64,000 nucleotides of DNA. It comes from Micrococcus terreus (lineage in GTDB: Bacteria; Actinomycetota; Actinomycetes; Actinomycetales; Micrococcaceae). Positions 23,760 to 31,778 of the stretch are shown here, piece after piece (the stretch's first letter is position 1; each line of letters opens with the position of its first letter). Below the pieces are notes generated by a model. The model worked only from the letters and a program-made list of their open reading frames with translations. It ran no database searches and was not told the DNA's origin. Where the stretch lies: the NCBI RefSeq assembly GCF_900116905.1, contig NZ_FPCG01000001.1, forward strand, positions 62,001 through 126,000, given 5' to 3'. The position numbers and the translations under genes are program-made.

Positions 23760-26171
23760 GTGACTGATCACGAGACCCCTCAGACCACCACCGAGCAGAC
23801 CGAGAACCCCGAGATCTCCCAGACCACCGCAGCCGGCGGGGAACAGCAGCCAGCCGTGATCGTCGACACGATCGACGACCGCCCCGAGCAGGCTGAGCAG
23901 CCGGAACATGCTCAGCAGTCAGAGCGCGCAGACCGCGCAGATCGCACCCAGACCCGCGCTGAGGACTCCGATCTCCCCGCCGGTGAGGACGAGGGCCGCC
24001 CCGGCTTCGCGGACATGAACCTGGATCCCCGCGTCCTGCGGGCCGTGACCGATCTGGGCTACGAGACCCCCTCACCCATCCAGGCAGAGACCATCCCGCT
24101 GCTGCTCAACGGGCGCGACGTCGTCGGGCTGGCCCAGACCGGCACCGGCAAGACCGCCGCCTTCGCGGTGCCGGCCCTGTCCCGCCTGGCCGAGAACGCG
24201 GACCTGGACGGCCCGGCCTCCCAGCCGCAGATCCTGGTGCTGGCCCCCACCCGCGAGCTGGCGCTGCAGGTGGCCGAGGCGTTCACCTCCTACGCCAAGC
24301 ACCTGCCCAACGTCTCCGTGCTGCCGGTCTACGGCGGCGCCCCGTACGGGCCGCAGCTCTCCGGCCTGCGCCGCGGCGCCCAGGTGGTGGTCGGCACCCC
24401 TGGCCGCGTGATCGACCACCTGGAGAAGGGCTCCCTGGACCTCTCCGAGCTGCGCTACATGGTGCTGGACGAGGCCGATGAGATGCTGCGCATGGGCTTC
24501 GCCGAGGAGGTGGACCGCATCCTGGCCTCCACGCCGCGGGAGAAGCAGACCGCGCTGTTCTCGGCCACCATGCCCAACGCCATCCGCCGGATCTCCAAGA
24601 AGTACCTCAACGACCCGGTGGAGGTGACGGTGGCGGCCAAGTCCTCCACCGCCATGAACATCCGCCAGCGCTTCGTGCAGGTCACCCACCAGTGGAAGCT
24701 GGAGGCGATGACCCGCATCCTGGAGACCGAGGAGCACGACGGCGTGATCGCCTTCGTCCGCACCCGCAACTCCACCGAGGAGCTCACCACCAAGCTCAAC
24801 GCCCGTGGCTTCCGTGCCGCGGCGATCTCCGGTGACATCGCGCAGAACCAGCGGGAGAAGACCGTGGAGAACCTGCGTGCTGGCCGGATCGACATCCTGG
24901 TCGCCACCGATGTGGCCGCCCGTGGCCTGGACGTGGAGCGGATCAGCCACGTCATCAACTACGACATCCCGCATGACACCGAGTCCTACGTGCACCGGAT
25001 CGGCCGCACCGGCCGCGCCGGACGCTCCGGCGATGCCGTGCTGTTCATGACCCCGCGCGAGAAGTACCTGCTGCGGGCGATCGAGAAGGCCACGCGCCAG
25101 CAGGTCGAGCAGATGCACATGCCCTCGGTCTCTGACGTGAACTCCTCCCGCCTGCAGCGCTTCAGCGACCAGATCACCCAGACCCTGGCCGAGCAGGAGA
25201 CCCAGGTCTTCCGCGACCTGGTGGAGTCCTACGTGGCCGAGCACGGCGTGGCCCCCGAGGACGTGGCCGCCGCACTGGCGCACATGGCCCAGGGCGGCCG
25301 TCCGCTGCTGGTGGAGGAGCCGGACCTGCCCCAGCCCAAGTTCGGCCGCTACGACCGTGAACGTGAGGACGGCGGCCGTGAGCGCGGCAACCGGGACGGA
25401 CGCGGCTCCCGTGGTCCGAACCGCGAGCCCGCCGAGGGCAACGCCACCTACCGCATCGCCCTGGGCCGCCAGGACCGCGTGATGCCCGGCAACATCGTGG
25501 GTGCGCTGGCCAACGAGGCCGGCCTGCGCTCGAACCAGATCGGCGGGATCGACATCCGCTCCAACCACTCGCTGGTGGAGCTGCCGGAGAACCTCTCCCC
25601 GGATCAGTGGGCCGCCCTGCGGGAGACCACCATCAACGGCCGTCCCATCCAGCTGCAGAAGGACACCGGCCGTCCGGTGCGCGCCGAGCGCGGCGGACGT
25701 GGGAATTCTCACGACGACGGCCACTCCGGTGGGCGCGATCGCTCGCGGGAGGATCGCGGCGGTTTCCGCTCCGGTGGATTCCGCAAGGACGGCCCCCGTG
25801 GCGGTCGCGACGGCGGCGGCTACCGCGGACAGGGCGGACGCCCGGAGCGCAATGACCGGTTCAACCGTGACGAGCGCCCTGACCGCGGGGAGCGCACCGA
25901 TCGGTTCAACCGTGATGATCGGTTCAACCGGGACGACCGTCCCGCCCGGTACTCACGTGATGACCGCGCGGATCGCGGCGGAGACGCCCGTGAGGGCCGT
26001 GAGGATCGTGGTCCGCGCGGCTACCAGGGTGAGGGCGATCGCCGCGGCGGATCCGGCTTCCGCTCCGGTGGATCCAAGGGCGGTTTCGGCGGCTCTCAGG
26101 GCGGCAAGGGAGCCCGTGCAGGCAAGCCCCGCTGGAAGTCCTCCGGCCCCGGTGGCCGCAAGAAGTACTGA
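23760..26171 (+). CDS. deaD: DEAD-box ATP-dependent RNA helicase
   Basis: An 803-residue RNA helicase of the CsdA/DeaD type, active in RNA folding, ribosome assembly and cold adaptation. An acidic Glu/Gln-rich N-terminus (about 1-80) is followed by the Q motif and core: AQTGTGKT (motif I), PTREL (Ia), DEAD (motif II), SAT (III), and HRIGRTGRAGR (VI). A DbpA-like RNA-binding domain lies near residues 555-640. The tail (about 640-803) is a low-complexity Arg/Asp/Gly-rich region with RFNRDDR-type repeats, likely disordered. I chose the GTG at 23760, preceded by GAAGGAC, over the 112-codon longer open frame. Confidence 0.93.
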   Translation: MTDHETPQTTTEQTENPEISQTTAAGGEQQPAVIVDTIDDRPEQAEQPEHAQQSERADRADRTQTRAEDSDLPAGEDEGRPGFADMNLDPRVLRAVTDLGYETPSPIQAETIPLLLNGRDVVGLAQTGTGKTAAFAVPALSRLAENADLDGPASQPQILVLAPTRELALQVAEAFTSYAKHLPNVSVLPVYGGAPYGPQLSGLRRGAQVVVGTPGRVIDHLEKGSLDLSELRYMVLDEADEMLRMGFAEEVDRILASTPREKQTALFSATMPNAIRRISKKYLNDPVEVTVAAKSSTAMNIRQRFVQVTHQWKLEAMTRILETEEHDGVIAFVRTRNSTEELTTKLNARGFRAAAISGDIAQNQREKTVENLRAGRIDILVATDVAARGLDVERISHVINYDIPHDTESYVHRIGRTGRAGRSGDAVLFMTPREKYLLRAIEKATRQQVEQMHMPSVSDVNSSRLQRFSDQITQTLAEQETQVFRDLVESYVAEHGVAPEDVAAALAHMAQGGRPLLVEEPDLPQPKFGRYDREREDGGRERGNRDGRGSRGPNREPAEGNATYRIALGRQDRVMPGNIVGALANEAGLRSNQIGGIDIRSNHSLVELPENLSPDQWAALRETTINGRPIQLQKDTGRPVRAERGGRGNSHDDGHSGGRDRSREDRGGFRSGGFRKDGPRGGRDGGGYRGQGGRPERNDRFNRDERPDRGERTDRFNRDDRFNRDDRPARYSRDDRADRGGDAREGREDRGPRGYQGEGDRRGGSGFRSGGSKGGFGGSQGGKGARAGKPRWKSSGPGGRKKY

Positions 26172-26206
26172 CCCTCAGGTCGGTGACTGACGTGGGCTCA
26201 GCCCGA

Positions 26207-26236
26207 TTTCGCACTCACGGAAATCGCTGGTAGAGT
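26207..26236 (+). promoter_or_regulatory. Promoter of tRNA-Thr/tRNA-Met
   Basis: A weak -35 (TTTCGC, 26207) and a good -10 TAGAGT (26231-26236) 12 nt before the tRNA. Confidence 0.45.
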
Positions 26237-26247
26237 TTCACGTCGTT

Positions 26248-26319
26248 GCCCCGATAGCTCAGTGGTAGAGCGCCATCTTGGTAAGATGGAGGTCCCGGGA
26301 TCGATTCCCGGTCGGGGCT
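26248..26319 (+). tRNA. tRNA-Thr (GGT)
   Basis: A 72-nt cloverleaf: acceptor GCCCCGA/TCGGGGC, anticodon stem CCATC/GATGG around TTGGTAA (GGT), T-arm CCGGGATCGATTCCCGG. CCA not encoded. Confidence 0.96.
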
Positions 26320-26322
26320 CTG

Positions 26323-26373
26323 GAATGAGAAGCCCGTCGTCGCAGAACATCTGCGGCGCGGGCGCACTCATTT
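26323..26373 (+). terminator. Hairpin between tRNA-Thr and tRNA-Met
   Basis: A long interrupted stem: GAATGAG/CTCATTT, GCCCG/CGGGC and CGCAGA/TCTGCG with an ACA loop, ending in TTTCT. It may terminate the Thr transcript or guide tRNA processing. Confidence 0.5.
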
Positions 26374-26377
26374 CTAT

Positions 26378-26454
26378 GGCGGCGTAGCTCAGCTGGTTAG
26401 AGCGCACGACTCATAATCGTGAGGTCGGGGGATCGAGTCCCCCCGCCGCTACCA
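26378..26454 (+). tRNA. tRNA-Met (CAT), probably elongator
   Basis: Cloverleaf with anticodon stem CACGA/TCGTG around CTCATAA (CAT) and an encoded CCA (26452-26454). The D-arm AGCTCAGCTGGTTAGAGC and the place right after tRNA-Thr match the actinobacterial thrT-metT pair. Position 1-72 is a G-U pair. A lysidine-modified tRNA-Ile2 also has CAT and cannot be excluded by eye. Confidence 0.88.
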
Positions 26455-26457
26455 CCC

Positions 26458-26490
26458 CAGGCCCGGAGGCTCCCAGAGACTCCGGGCCTG
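26458..26490 (+). terminator. Terminator after tRNA-Met
   Basis: CAGGCCCGGAG and CTCCGGGCCTG arms (11 bp, perfect) followed by TTCC. Confidence 0.75.
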
Positions 26491-26548
26491 TTCCATATCC
26501 ACCGCCAGCTCCGACACATCAGCGTGGAGCGCCCACCAGGAGGCCGCC

Positions 26549-26785
26549 GTGTCCATCACCCCGTGGGACAACGGATCCCGTCTCTACCGCACCCTGCTGC
26601 TCAGCGGCATGGCCTCGATCTTCTTGGGGATCGTGCTCTCCATCCTCGCCACCGCTCTGAGTGCCCAGTGGCTGTACTGGCCCGCCCTGATCTGCATCGG
26701 CGCCGGACTGGCCACCCATGTCTCCGCGCAGGTGATCCGCTTCCGAGACGCCCGGGCACGCCAGGCGGGCCGCCCCCGGGACTGA
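26549..26785 (+). CDS. Small two-helix membrane protein
   Basis: A 78-residue hypothetical protein. Hydrophobic helices span about residues 16-38 (LLLSGMASIFLGIVLSILAT) and 42-62, and a basic tail RFRDARARQAGRPRD follows. GTG start with a perfect AGGAGG 6 nt upstream, which makes it a confident gene despite its size. No family is recognised. It stands alone between the tRNAs and the secreted phytase-like gene; an exact copy of the 14-mer repeat begins 5 nt after its stop. Confidence 0.7.
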   Translation: MSITPWDNGSRLYRTLLLSGMASIFLGIVLSILATALSAQWLYWPALICIGAGLATHVSAQVIRFRDARARQAGRPRD

Positions 26786-26789
26786 CCCG

Positions 26790-26803
26790 GCCGTCGTCGG
26801 GAA
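26790..26803 (+). repeat. GCCGTCGTCGGGAA repeat, exact, intergenic
   Basis: Noncoding copy 5 nt after a stop codon. Confidence 0.75.
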
Positions 26804-26813
26804 TCCCTGCTGC

Positions 26814-26841
26814 GTTCACCGGCTGACACCCCCTGTTCACC
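26814..26841 (+). promoter_or_regulatory. PHO-box-like direct repeats
   Basis: GTTCACC at 26814 and again at 26835, with TGACACC at 26824 between them, giving about 10-11-nt periodicity. This resembles the PhoP boxes described in Streptomyces. It lies 138 nt before the start of a secreted phytase-like gene. A 9-bp inverted repeat GTCCAGGCT/AGCCTGGAC follows at 26890-26927. Confidence 0.4.
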
Positions 26842-26978
26842 TCCGGGTGGATCGCGCGTCACATCCGCGCCGTTCGCAGGCGATGGACTGTCCAGGCTCG
26901 CATCCATCCCCCTCGGGCAGCCTGGACCGTCGATGAGGACGGCCCTGTGCTGTGCCCGCGCATCCGCGGAGGTATCCC

Positions 26979-29315
26979 TTGAACCGCAGCCCTCGTTCCC
27001 ACCGGCTCTCCCGTGCCGTCGGCCTCGGCCTGACCGCCGCCCTGGCAGGCTCCCTGGCCGTTCCCGCTGTGGCGGCTCCCAGCGCCCAGGCCCCCACCGT
27101 CTCCCTCTCCGGGTCCGGCACCCCGGCCGCTGAGTCCACCGGCCCGGCCTTCCACCGTCTGGCGACCCTGCCGGCCTACGCGAACACCGACCGTGGCATC
27201 GAGACCGTTGCCGAGATCTCCACGGTCACTCCGGATGGGAGGACCGTGGTCTACACCGACGCTGAGGCCGGTGGCATCGGGTTCGTGGACGTCACCGATC
27301 CGTCCGCACCGCAGGCGGACGGATTCCTGGAGACGCCAGGGTCCCCGACCAGCGTGTACGCCACCGAGAAGTACCTGATGGTCGTGGTGGACACCTCGGA
27401 GTCCTTCACCCAGCCCACCGGCAGGGTGGTGTTCGTGGACCTGCAGACCCGCCAGACCCTGCACGAGCTCGAGCTGGGCGGCCAGCCGGACTCGATCGAC
27501 GTCACCCCGGACGGCAAGACCGCCTTCATCGCCCTGGAGAACCAGCGCGATGAAGACCTCGGGGACGGCGGACTGCCGCAGCAGCCAGCCGGCACGCTGG
27601 CGATGATCCGCCTCAACGGGGCCATCCCCTCCCTCAAGGTCCGTCACATCGACCTGACCGGGCTGGACGGACTGGACACCCCGCAGGACCCGGAGCCGGA
27701 GTACGTCAAGACCTCTCCGGACGGGACCAAGGTGGCCCTGACCCTGCAGGAGAACAACGGCGTGGTCATCCTCAACGCCCGCAACGGCAAGGTCCTGAAC
27801 CACTTCTCCGCCGGTTCCGTGGAGCTGACCGGCGTGGACGTGGCTGAGGACGGGAACCTGTCCGTGGACGGGTCCATGGCGCTGGCCCCGCGGGAGCCGG
27901 ACGCCATCGGCTGGATCGACGACGACCACGTGGCCACCGCCAACGAGGGGGACTGGAAGGGCGGCACGCGCGGATGGACCGTGTTCGAGGCCGCCACCGG
28001 AGAGGTGGTGTGGGACGCGGGGACCAGCTTCGAGGACCTGGGCCATCGGTACGGCCAGTACCCGGAGCACCGCGCCGAGAACAAGGGCACCGAGCCGGAG
28101 GGGCTGACCGTGGCCACCTACGGAGACACCCGCTACGCCTTCGTGGGCTCCGAGCGCGGCAACTTCGTGGGCGTCTACGACGTCACCGACCCGGCGAAGC
28201 CGCAGTTCGCACAGTTCCTGCCCTCCACGAACGGCCCCGAGGGGCTGCTGGCCATCCCCGAACGGGACCTGATGGTGATCTCCTCCGAGACCGACGACGC
28301 CGAGAACGGGGTGCGTGCCTCCATCCAGGTCTTCCAGCTCGGAGAGGGCGCCGCCGCAGTCCCCACGCTGAAGTCCGCAGACGCCGCCGGCGGCCGGGCC
28401 GATGCCCCCATCACCTGGTCGGCACTCGGAGCCCTCTCTGCTGTGCCCGGCCAGGACGACCTGCTCTACGCCGCCCCGGACTCCTTCCTCTCCCCGTCCC
28501 GGATCTACACGGTGGACACCGCCACCCATGCCGACGGCGGCCCGGCCACCATCACCTCCGAGCTCACTCTGACCCAGGACGGGTCACCGGTGGGCTATGA
28601 CATCGAGGGCTTGTGGGCCGACCAGGACGGCTCGTTCTGGCTGGCGGTGGAGGGCGCGAAGTCCGCGGATCCCGCCGTGGGGTCCGAGGGCAACCGCCTG
28701 GTGCACGTGGACGCCTCCGGTGCGGTCCTGTCCGAGGTGGAGATGCCCGCCGAGGTGGCCTCCGGTCTGGCCGGCCAGGGCTTCGAGGGCGTGACCGGTG
28801 TGGGCAGCGGCCAGGACGCCGTGCTCTACACCGCCGTCCAGCGTGCCTCCTCGCATGATCCGAAGAACGTGGCGCGGATCGGGAAGTACACCGTGGCCAC
28901 CGGTGAGTGGGAGTGGTTCGGCTACGCGCTGGAGACCACGCAGACGGAGGGCGACTGGATCGGTCTGAGCGAGATCACCGCCGTGGACGAGGACACCTTC
29001 GCGGTGATCGAGCGGGACAAGCTCAACGGCCCGGATGCCGAGCTGAAGGCCGTGTACTCCTTCACCGTCCCCGCACAGGGGGCGGCCACCGGGGAGGAGC
29101 TGCCGATCCTGGAGAAGTCCCTCGCGGTGGACGTGCTGCCGCCCCTGGAGGGCCTCAACGGCTGGACTCAGGAGAAGCTCGAGGGCCTGACCATCGCCGG
29201 CAACGGCAGCGTCTACGCGGTGACCGACAACGACGGCGCCGAGGACGCAACGGGCGAAACCGTGTTCCTGGACTTGGGCGATGCCGCCGAGGTCTTCGCC
29301 CCGCAGGCCGACTGA
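26979..29315 (+). CDS. Secreted esterase-like/phytase-like protein
   Basis: A 778-residue exported protein. An N-terminal signal peptide (NRSPRSHRLSR, then AVGLGLTAALAGSLAVPAVA) likely ends at AAPSAQA. The first half (about 50-450) is a beta-propeller of the choice-of-anchor/YVTN type (TPDGRTVVYTDAEAG, VTPDGKTAFIALENQ). The second half fits the esterase-like activity of phytase domain (GYDIEGLWADQDGSFWLAVE). I chose the TTG at 26979 because GGAGG precedes it by 6-7 nt; the GTG at 26952 has no RBS. Substrate unknown; phosphate scavenging is suggested by the upstream PHO-box-like repeats. Confidence 0.82.
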   Translation: MNRSPRSHRLSRAVGLGLTAALAGSLAVPAVAAPSAQAPTVSLSGSGTPAAESTGPAFHRLATLPAYANTDRGIETVAEISTVTPDGRTVVYTDAEAGGIGFVDVTDPSAPQADGFLETPGSPTSVYATEKYLMVVVDTSESFTQPTGRVVFVDLQTRQTLHELELGGQPDSIDVTPDGKTAFIALENQRDEDLGDGGLPQQPAGTLAMIRLNGAIPSLKVRHIDLTGLDGLDTPQDPEPEYVKTSPDGTKVALTLQENNGVVILNARNGKVLNHFSAGSVELTGVDVAEDGNLSVDGSMALAPREPDAIGWIDDDHVATANEGDWKGGTRGWTVFEAATGEVVWDAGTSFEDLGHRYGQYPEHRAENKGTEPEGLTVATYGDTRYAFVGSERGNFVGVYDVTDPAKPQFAQFLPSTNGPEGLLAIPERDLMVISSETDDAENGVRASIQVFQLGEGAAAVPTLKSADAAGGRADAPITWSALGALSAVPGQDDLLYAAPDSFLSPSRIYTVDTATHADGGPATITSELTLTQDGSPVGYDIEGLWADQDGSFWLAVEGAKSADPAVGSEGNRLVHVDASGAVLSEVEMPAEVASGLAGQGFEGVTGVGSGQDAVLYTAVQRASSHDPKNVARIGKYTVATGEWEWFGYALETTQTEGDWIGLSEITAVDEDTFAVIERDKLNGPDAELKAVYSFTVPAQGAATGEELPILEKSLAVDVLPPLEGLNGWTQEKLEGLTIAGNGSVYAVTDNDGAEDATGETVFLDLGDAAEVFAPQAD

Positions 29316-29341
29316 CACCCCCGGAGTCACCCGATCCATCC

Positions 29342-29403
29342 AGAGGTCAGTTCTCCGCCTGATGCGCCCTCCAGCGGGGCTATGAGGTGGAGAACTGACC
29401 TCT
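29342..29403. terminator. Long inverted repeat after the phytase-like gene
   Basis: AGAGGTCAGTTCTCC (29342-29356) pairs perfectly with GGAGAACTGACCTCT (29389-29403); an inner GCCC/GGGC stem sits in the 32-nt loop. It can act as a terminator, but the long AT-mixed arms also resemble a dispersed intergenic element. Confidence 0.6.
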
Positions 29404-29472
29404 CGTTGTCAGGAGGAGGGGAGGAGGGACTGAGCTCTGCAGGACGAACCGGGGCCGGACGCGCTCTGCCGG

Positions 29473-29478
29473 TAGGCT
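29473..29478 (+). promoter_or_regulatory. -10 of the hadA-hadB-murB operon
   Basis: TAGGCT, 49 nt before the GTG of hadA, which has its own RBS. Confidence 0.5.
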
Positions 29479-29526
29479 GAACCGAGGTCATCAGCCCGCC
29501 ACCCCAGCCACTTCAGGAGGTACCCG

Positions 29527-29976
29527 GTGAGTGTGAACCCGGACGTCCAGGGACGCAGCTACCCGCCCAGCCCGCCCTACCAGGTCAGCCGGGAGAAGAT
29601 CCGGGAGTTCGCCGCCGCCGTGCAGGCCACACACCCGGCCCACACCGATCTCGCCGCCGCGCAGGCCCTGGGCCACCCCGATCTCGTGGCACCTCCCACC
29701 TTCGCCGTGGTCATCGCCCAAGGTGCCGAGGCCGTCGTCGTGAAGGACCCTGAGGCCAACATCGACTTCACCCGCGTGGTCCACGCGGACGAGCGCTTCA
29801 CCCACCACCGGCCGATCGTGGCCGGGGACGAGCTGGCCGCCACCGTCACCGTGGAGTCGGTCAAGTCCCTGGGTGGGCACTCGATGATCACCACGCGCGC
29901 GGACATCGCCACCACGGCGGGGGAGCCGGTCAGCACCGTGCGCTCCACCCTGCTGGTCCGCGGAGAGGAGTCCTGA
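29527..29976 (+). CDS. (3R)-hydroxyacyl-ACP dehydratase subunit HadA-like (FAS1-like hot-dog fold)
   Basis: A 149-residue protein with N-terminal hot-dog dehydratase features (UPF0336/MaoC-like): YQVSREKIREFAAAVQ, VAPPTFAVVIAQGAE and FTHHRPIVAGDEL. In mycobacteria HadA pairs with HadB or the like as a dehydratase in fatty-acid elongation. Here the partner is the next gene, overlapping by one base (TGATG). Whether the product serves mycolate-like or ordinary fatty acids is unknown; Micrococcales lack mycolic acids. GTG start with AGGAGG upstream. This gene follows thrT-metT as in Mycobacterium, though rpmG is missing between them. Confidence 0.85.
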   Translation: MSVNPDVQGRSYPPSPPYQVSREKIREFAAAVQATHPAHTDLAAAQALGHPDLVAPPTFAVVIAQGAEAVVVKDPEANIDFTRVVHADERFTHHRPIVAGDELAATVTVESVKSLGGHSMITTRADIATTAGEPVSTVRSTLLVRGEES

Positions 29977-30470
29977 TGAGCACGCACACCACCCCGGACA
30001 TCGCCGCCCTGAGCAAGGGCGAGAGCATCGGCACCCGCACCGTGGAGTTCACGCGCGGCGGCCTGGTCCGCTACGCCGGCGCCTCCGGTGACTTCAACCC
30101 CATCCACTGGTCGCCGTCCATGGCACAGTCCGTGGGACTGCCCGGGGTGATCGCCCACGGCATGCTCACCATGGGGACCGCCGTGCAGCTGGTCACGGAC
30201 TGGTGTGGTGATCCGGGCGCGGTGATCGACTATCAGACGCGCTTCACCGCCATGGTCCCCGTGGCCGACACCACCGCCGACGGCCCGGACGTCCCCGGCG
30301 CACGCCTGGAGGTGACCGGGAAGATCGGCGCACTCAACCTCGAGGACGGCACCGTCCGCGTGGACCTCACCGTCACCGACCCCGCCCAGGGCGGCGCGAA
30401 GATCCTGACCAAGGCCCAGGCCGTGGTCCGGCTGGCGCCTGGCACTGGCACTGGCGGAGACGCCCAGTGA
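29976..30470 (+). CDS. MaoC-type dehydratase subunit HadB-like
   Basis: A 164-residue hot-dog protein. It has the R-specific hydratase signature YAGASGDFNPIHWSP, with Asp and His as catalytic residues near 38-46, and GLPGVIAHGMLTMG. It overlaps hadA by one base and murB by 4 nt (GTGA), so hadA-hadB-murB is one transcript. The C-terminal third is a strand-rich hot-dog half. The catalytic Asp/His are in this subunit and absent from HadA, as in known heterodimers. Confidence 0.88.
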   Translation: MSTHTTPDIAALSKGESIGTRTVEFTRGGLVRYAGASGDFNPIHWSPSMAQSVGLPGVIAHGMLTMGTAVQLVTDWCGDPGAVIDYQTRFTAMVPVADTTADGPDVPGARLEVTGKIGALNLEDGTVRVDLTVTDPAQGGAKILTKAQAVVRLAPGTGTGGDAQ

Positions 30471-31699
30471 GCCCCACCCCGCAGGACCGTCCCGACGGCG
30501 GCGCTCAGGTCACGCTGGCAGCGCACACCACCAGCCGGGTGGGGGGACCGGCCCGGAGGTGGGTGCGTGCCCAGAGCGAGCAGGCGGCGATCGAGGCCAT
30601 CCGGGCCGCTGACGAGGCTGGCGAGCCGCTGCTCGTGCTGGGCGGCGGCTCGAACCTGCTGGTGGCTGACTCCGGCTTCCCCGGAACCGTGGTGCAGCTG
30701 GCCTGGTCCGGCGTGGAGCGGCTGGAGGACGCTGTGCCTGCAGGACCCCACGACCAGGGACACAGCACTGTCCTGGTCCGCATGGCCGCCGGACAGCACT
30801 GGGACGAGGCGGTGGCCCGGACCGTGGAGCACGGACTGTCCGGACTCGAGGCGCTCTCCGGGATCCCGGGCTGCGCCGGAGCCACCCCCGTGCAGAACGT
30901 GGGCGCTTACGGGGCGGACGTCTCCCAGACCCTGGTCTCGGTGCGCGCCTGGGACCGCCAGGCCGGGCAGGTCGTGGAGCTGAGCAACGCCGAGCTGGAG
31001 TTCGGCTACCGGGACTCGATCATCAAGCGATCCCTGCTGACCGAACTGGATCGGCTGGCCGCCGGAGAGCCCGGTGCCGGGGCGAGCCCGCGCTGGGTGG
31101 TGCTCTCCGTGGACTTCGCCCTGGGGGCACACCCGGTGGGCGAGGACGCCGAGGCGGGGGCCGCCGTCGCGCCCGTCCGATACGCCCAGCTGGCAGGTGC
31201 CCTGGGCGTGGAGGAGGGCACCCACGCCCCCCTGGACACCGTGCGTGAGCACGTGCTGGAGTTGCGTGCGGGCAAGGGGATGGTCCTGGACCCGGCCGAT
31301 CAGGACACCTGGTCCACGGGTTCGTTCTTCACCAACCCGGTGGTGCCGGCCAGCCTGCGCGCCCGACTGCCCGAGGGTGCTCCCGCGTTCGGTGCCGGCG
31401 AGGACGCTGAAGGCGAGCCGCTGGTGAAGCTCTCGGCGGCCTGGCTGATCGACCATGCCGGCTACGCCAAGGGGTTCGGCCTGCCGCAGGGCCCGGAGAA
31501 CGGCCGCGGTGCGGACGGTGCCGGGATCGCGGGGGGACGGGCGAGCCTGTCCACCAAGCACACTCTGGCACTGACGAACCGGGGCAGTGCGCGCACCGAG
31601 GACCTGCTGGCGGTGGCCCGCGTGGTGCGGGACGGCGTGGAGCAGGCCTGGGGGATCACCCTGCACCCCGAACCGGTCCTGGTGGGCTGCTCCCTCTGA
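30467..31699 (+). CDS. murB: UDP-N-acetylmuramate dehydrogenase
   Basis: A 410-residue FAD enzyme that reduces UDP-GlcNAc-enolpyruvate to UDP-MurNAc in the cytoplasm. The FAD-binding LVLGGGSNLLVADSG is near residues 52-66 and GIPGCAGATPVQNVGAYG near 133-150. The catalytic Ser is in STGSFFTNPVV and the C-terminal Glu in HPEPVLVG. It is longer than E. coli MurB because of an insertion near residues 200-250. The GTG start overlaps hadB by 4 nt. Coupling of murB to hadAB is a common actinobacterial arrangement. A 15-bp terminator follows. Confidence 0.95.
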   Translation: MSPTPQDRPDGGAQVTLAAHTTSRVGGPARRWVRAQSEQAAIEAIRAADEAGEPLLVLGGGSNLLVADSGFPGTVVQLAWSGVERLEDAVPAGPHDQGHSTVLVRMAAGQHWDEAVARTVEHGLSGLEALSGIPGCAGATPVQNVGAYGADVSQTLVSVRAWDRQAGQVVELSNAELEFGYRDSIIKRSLLTELDRLAAGEPGAGASPRWVVLSVDFALGAHPVGEDAEAGAAVAPVRYAQLAGALGVEEGTHAPLDTVREHVLELRAGKGMVLDPADQDTWSTGSFFTNPVVPASLRARLPEGAPAFGAGEDAEGEPLVKLSAAWLIDHAGYAKGFGLPQGPENGRGADGAGIAGGRASLSTKHTLALTNRGSARTEDLLAVARVVRDGVEQAWGITLHPEPVLVGCSL

Positions 31700-31716
31700 C
31701 CGTTCCTCACCCCGAG

Positions 31717-31756
31717 ACCGGAAACGCACCGCCCTGAGGGACGGTGCGTTTCCGGT
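31717..31756. terminator. Bidirectional terminator between murB and asd
   Basis: ACCGGAAACGCACCG (31717-31731) pairs perfectly with CGGTGCGTTTCCGGT (31742-31756). Confidence 0.85.
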
Positions 31757-31778
31757 TCGAGGGTGCGGAATCTGCGGG

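Noticed and set aside
25680-26170. Short repeats in the helicase tail considered as DNA repeats or CRISPR
   Set aside because: They are in frame and encode degenerate Arg-Asp-Asp/Asn-Arg-Asp units of a low-complexity protein tail; spacing is not regular and no spacers exist.
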